A model generated the notes under the pieces. That model did no database searches. It worked only from the letters and a program-made list of their open reading frames with translations, and had not been told where the DNA came from. DNA of 15,524 nt, taken from JBFJVZ01 sp041623895 (GTDB lineage: Bacteria; Planctomycetota; Planctomycetia; Pirellulales; Pirellulaceae). The stretch is taken from contig JBFJVZ010000155.1 of NCBI GenBank assembly GCA_041623895.1, positions 1 through 15,524 of the forward strand. Direction: 5' to 3'. Shown here piece by piece: positions 14,191 through 15,524 of the stretch (positions are counted from its first letter, which is position 1; every line of letters starts with the position of its first letter). Both the position numbers and the translations under genes were made by a program.

Positions 14191-15029
14191 CCAGCCTGAT
14201 GACGAACTCCACCAGCAAGTTATTCGACCTGACTGGCCGCCGGGCCCTGATCACCGGCGGCACTCAAGGCGTGGGCGCGGCGATCGCAACCGCCATCGCC
14301 GCCGCCGGTGGCGATGTCCTGTTGGTGGGCTTACAGGCGGACGAAGCGGCCCAGCAGACGCTCGAGATGTGTCGCAAAGCGGGGGCTGGCGCCGAATTGA
14401 TCACGGCCGACCTGGCCCAGCCACCCAGCCAGTATTTGCACGAATTGCTCTCGGCAGCGAATCAGCTGATGCCCGGCATCGATTTGCTGGTCAATAACGC
14501 CGGCACATATATCGACAAGCCATTTCTGGAAATGGATTACGATCTTTATCGGCGCACGATCGATTTGAATGTGACTGCCGGCTATTTCTTGACACAAGCC
14601 TTTGCGCGCTGCTGGATCGAAAACAAGGTCAGCGGTCGCGTGCTGTTTACAGGATCGATCAACGGTTTTCTGGCGGAACCGGACCACACCGCCTATGACA
14701 CCAGCAAGGGCGCCGTGGCCGCGATGGTCCGCTCGCTGTGCGTCTCGCTGGCGCCGCATCAAATCCGCGTCAACGCGATGGCGCCAGGTCTGGTCAGAAC
14801 GCCGCTGACCGATGTACTGAACCAAAATCGGCAGCTTGACGAATGGATGAAACTGCACACTCCCAACGGCCAGGTTCCCGGTCCCGAGGTTTGTGCTGGA
14901 GCAGCCGTCTTTCTGCTGTCCGATGCCGCCGCCCATGTTCACGGCCAAACGATCCTGGTCGATGGCGGGATGAGTGCCTGGCAGCAACCCGACCCACCGG
15001 AGAACTGGCAGCCGCCCAATTCTTTGTAA
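14187..15029 (+). CDS. Short-chain dehydrogenase/reductase (SDR family)
   Basis: A classical SDR, about 280 residues, cytoplasmic, NAD(P)-dependent. The Rossmann motif TGGTQGVG is at 23-30, NNAG at 103-106, catalytic Ser157 in 'FTGSINGF', Tyr170 and Lys174 in YDTSK, and the PG turn at about 200-201. The C-terminus 'GQTILVDGGMSAW' is typical. The acidic/basic residue after the second strand is not clear enough to decide NAD versus NADP. It resembles gluconate 5-dehydrogenase or 3-oxoacyl-ACP reductase-type SDRs, and substrate cannot be assigned. The GTG at 14187-14189 overlaps the stop of the DUF6807 gene (GTGA), so the two are coupled. An ATG four codons in (14199) is the alternative start. 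The convergent regulator gene ends 7 nt away. Confidence 0.93.
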   Translation: MTSLMTNSTSKLFDLTGRRALITGGTQGVGAAIATAIAAAGGDVLLVGLQADEAAQQTLEMCRKAGAGAELITADLAQPPSQYLHELLSAANQLMPGIDLLVNNAGTYIDKPFLEMDYDLYRRTIDLNVTAGYFLTQAFARCWIENKVSGRVLFTGSINGFLAEPDHTAYDTSKGAVAAMVRSLCVSLAPHQIRVNAMAPGLVRTPLTDVLNQNRQLDEWMKLHTPNGQVPGPEVCAGAAVFLLSDAAAHVHGQTILVDGGMSAWQQPDPPENWQPPNSL

Positions 15030-15036
15030 ACGGCTC

Positions 15037-15524
15037 TTAATAATCGACCAGCCCGGAGCGAACGGCCAAGACCGCTGCATCCGTTCGATCGTTGGCCCCG
15101 ATCTTGCGTAACAAGTTCTGCACATGTTCCTTGACCGTTTCGACACTGATCCCCAATGACAAAGCGATCTCGCGATTGCTCAATCCCAATCCAATGTGCC
15201 GAAAAACTTGAGCTTCTCGGCTTGTCAGCGGCGACTCCAACGGAAGACCGTCGGGCATTTGCTCCGATTGCATCAACCGTCGAACTCGGCAGAACATTCC
15301 ATTCGGGTTCGGCGTTTGACCCGCCACCGCACCTTTGATTGCCGCGACGATCGTCTCTCGGCTATCAGACTTGAGCAGATAATCGTTGGCGCCCAGTGCC
15401 GCCGCGCGGGCGATGTGCGTCGGATTGCTGTGCGCTGTGAACATCAGCACCGGCAATTCGTGGTCAGATTCACGGATTTGGGCGAGCAGGGTTAGCCCAT
15501 CAACCTTGGCCATGCGGACGTGCA
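15037..15524 (-). CDS. NarL/FixJ-type response regulator, 5' end cut off, atypical receiver
   Basis: The C-terminal part of a two-domain regulator, continuing past the right edge. The receiver remnant has 'MFTAHS' with the switch Thr, and 'DYLLKSD' with the conserved Lys. The C-terminal LuxR-type helix-turn-helix is textbook: 'LTSREAQVFRHIGLGLSNREIALSLGISVETVKEHVQNLLRKIG'. An ATG at 15511-15513 is internal, because the visible codons before it continue the receiver as H-V-R-M-A-K-V-D-G-L. The His codon (CAC, 15520-15522) stands exactly where the phospho-acceptor Asp belongs: 28 residues before the Thr and 50 before the Lys, the spacing of FixJ. The usual Pro after Met is Ala. So it may not be phosphorylated. 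The upstream gene is not visible. Confidence 0.93.
   Translation of the reverse strand, partial: HVRMAKVDGLTLLAQIRESDHELPVLMFTAHSNPTHIARAAALGANDYLLKSDSRETIVAAIKGAVAGQTPNPNGMFCRVRRLMQSEQMPDGLPLESPLTSREAQVFRHIGLGLSNREIALSLGISVETVKEHVQNLLRKIGANDRTDAAVLAVRSGLVDY

Noticed and set aside
14331..15146. 271-residue minus-strand ORF
   Set aside because: It is antisense to the SDR gene, whose catalytic motifs are intact, and runs into the regulator gene. No recognisable domain.
1..15524. Mobile elements, CRISPR arrays or defence islands
   Set aside because: No transposase, integrase, terminal repeats, spaced repeat arrays or defence genes were seen. Gene content and codon usage look uniform across the window.

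Overview
The window looks like an ordinary chromosomal segment of a planctomycete, probably Pirellulales. The main evidence is a DUF1549/DUF1553 ('PSCyt2/PSD1') protein paired with a Tat-exported DUF1501 protein, a combination largely confined to Planctomycetes and close relatives. A secreted PmoA-like (DUF6807) protein, weak or absent Shine-Dalgarno sites and GTG/TTG starts fit the same picture. I see no insertion sequence, prophage, CRISPR array, tRNA or rRNA.

Region 1 (about 86-5533, minus strand) is one long cluster read ribE - rsmA - TPR protein - recO - BamD-like lipoprotein - LptE-like lipoprotein - folP. Four of its six junctions are ATGA/GTGA stop-start overlaps, so it is very probably one translationally coupled operon. 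It combines riboflavin and folate synthesis, rRNA methylation and recombinational repair with two outer-membrane assembly lipoproteins. The lipoproteins support a Gram-negative type envelope.

Region 2 (5534-9662) starts with a divergent intergenic region whose ribE-side leader has an unusual pair of alternative stems. Plus-strand enolase follows. A convergent intergenic region with two stable hairpins separates it from a minus-strand PfkB-family sugar kinase (fructokinase-like). A 21-codon ORF overlaps the kinase start. On the plus strand a small two-TM protein with an NTF2-like C-terminus sits 9 nt upstream of tmk.

Region 3 (9665-15029) has two divergent pairs around a 238-bp intergenic region rich in palindromes and a 16-bp tandem repeat. 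The minus-strand pair is the exported DUF1549/DUF1553 protein followed by the DUF1501 protein. The plus-strand pair is the exported DUF6807 protein coupled by a GTGA overlap to a short-chain dehydrogenase. Shared regulation is plausible, perhaps for polysaccharide or sugar use, but the substrate is unknown.

Region 4 (15037 to the right edge, minus) is the 3' part of a NarL/FixJ-type response regulator. The last complete codon visible at the edge is His where the phospho-acceptor Asp should be, so it may be a phosphorylation-independent regulator. This is the most unusual protein-level observation here. No previously undescribed multi-gene system is obvious. The best candidates for novelty are this receiver, the operator-like cluster at 13004-13123, and the alternative stems in the ribE leader.
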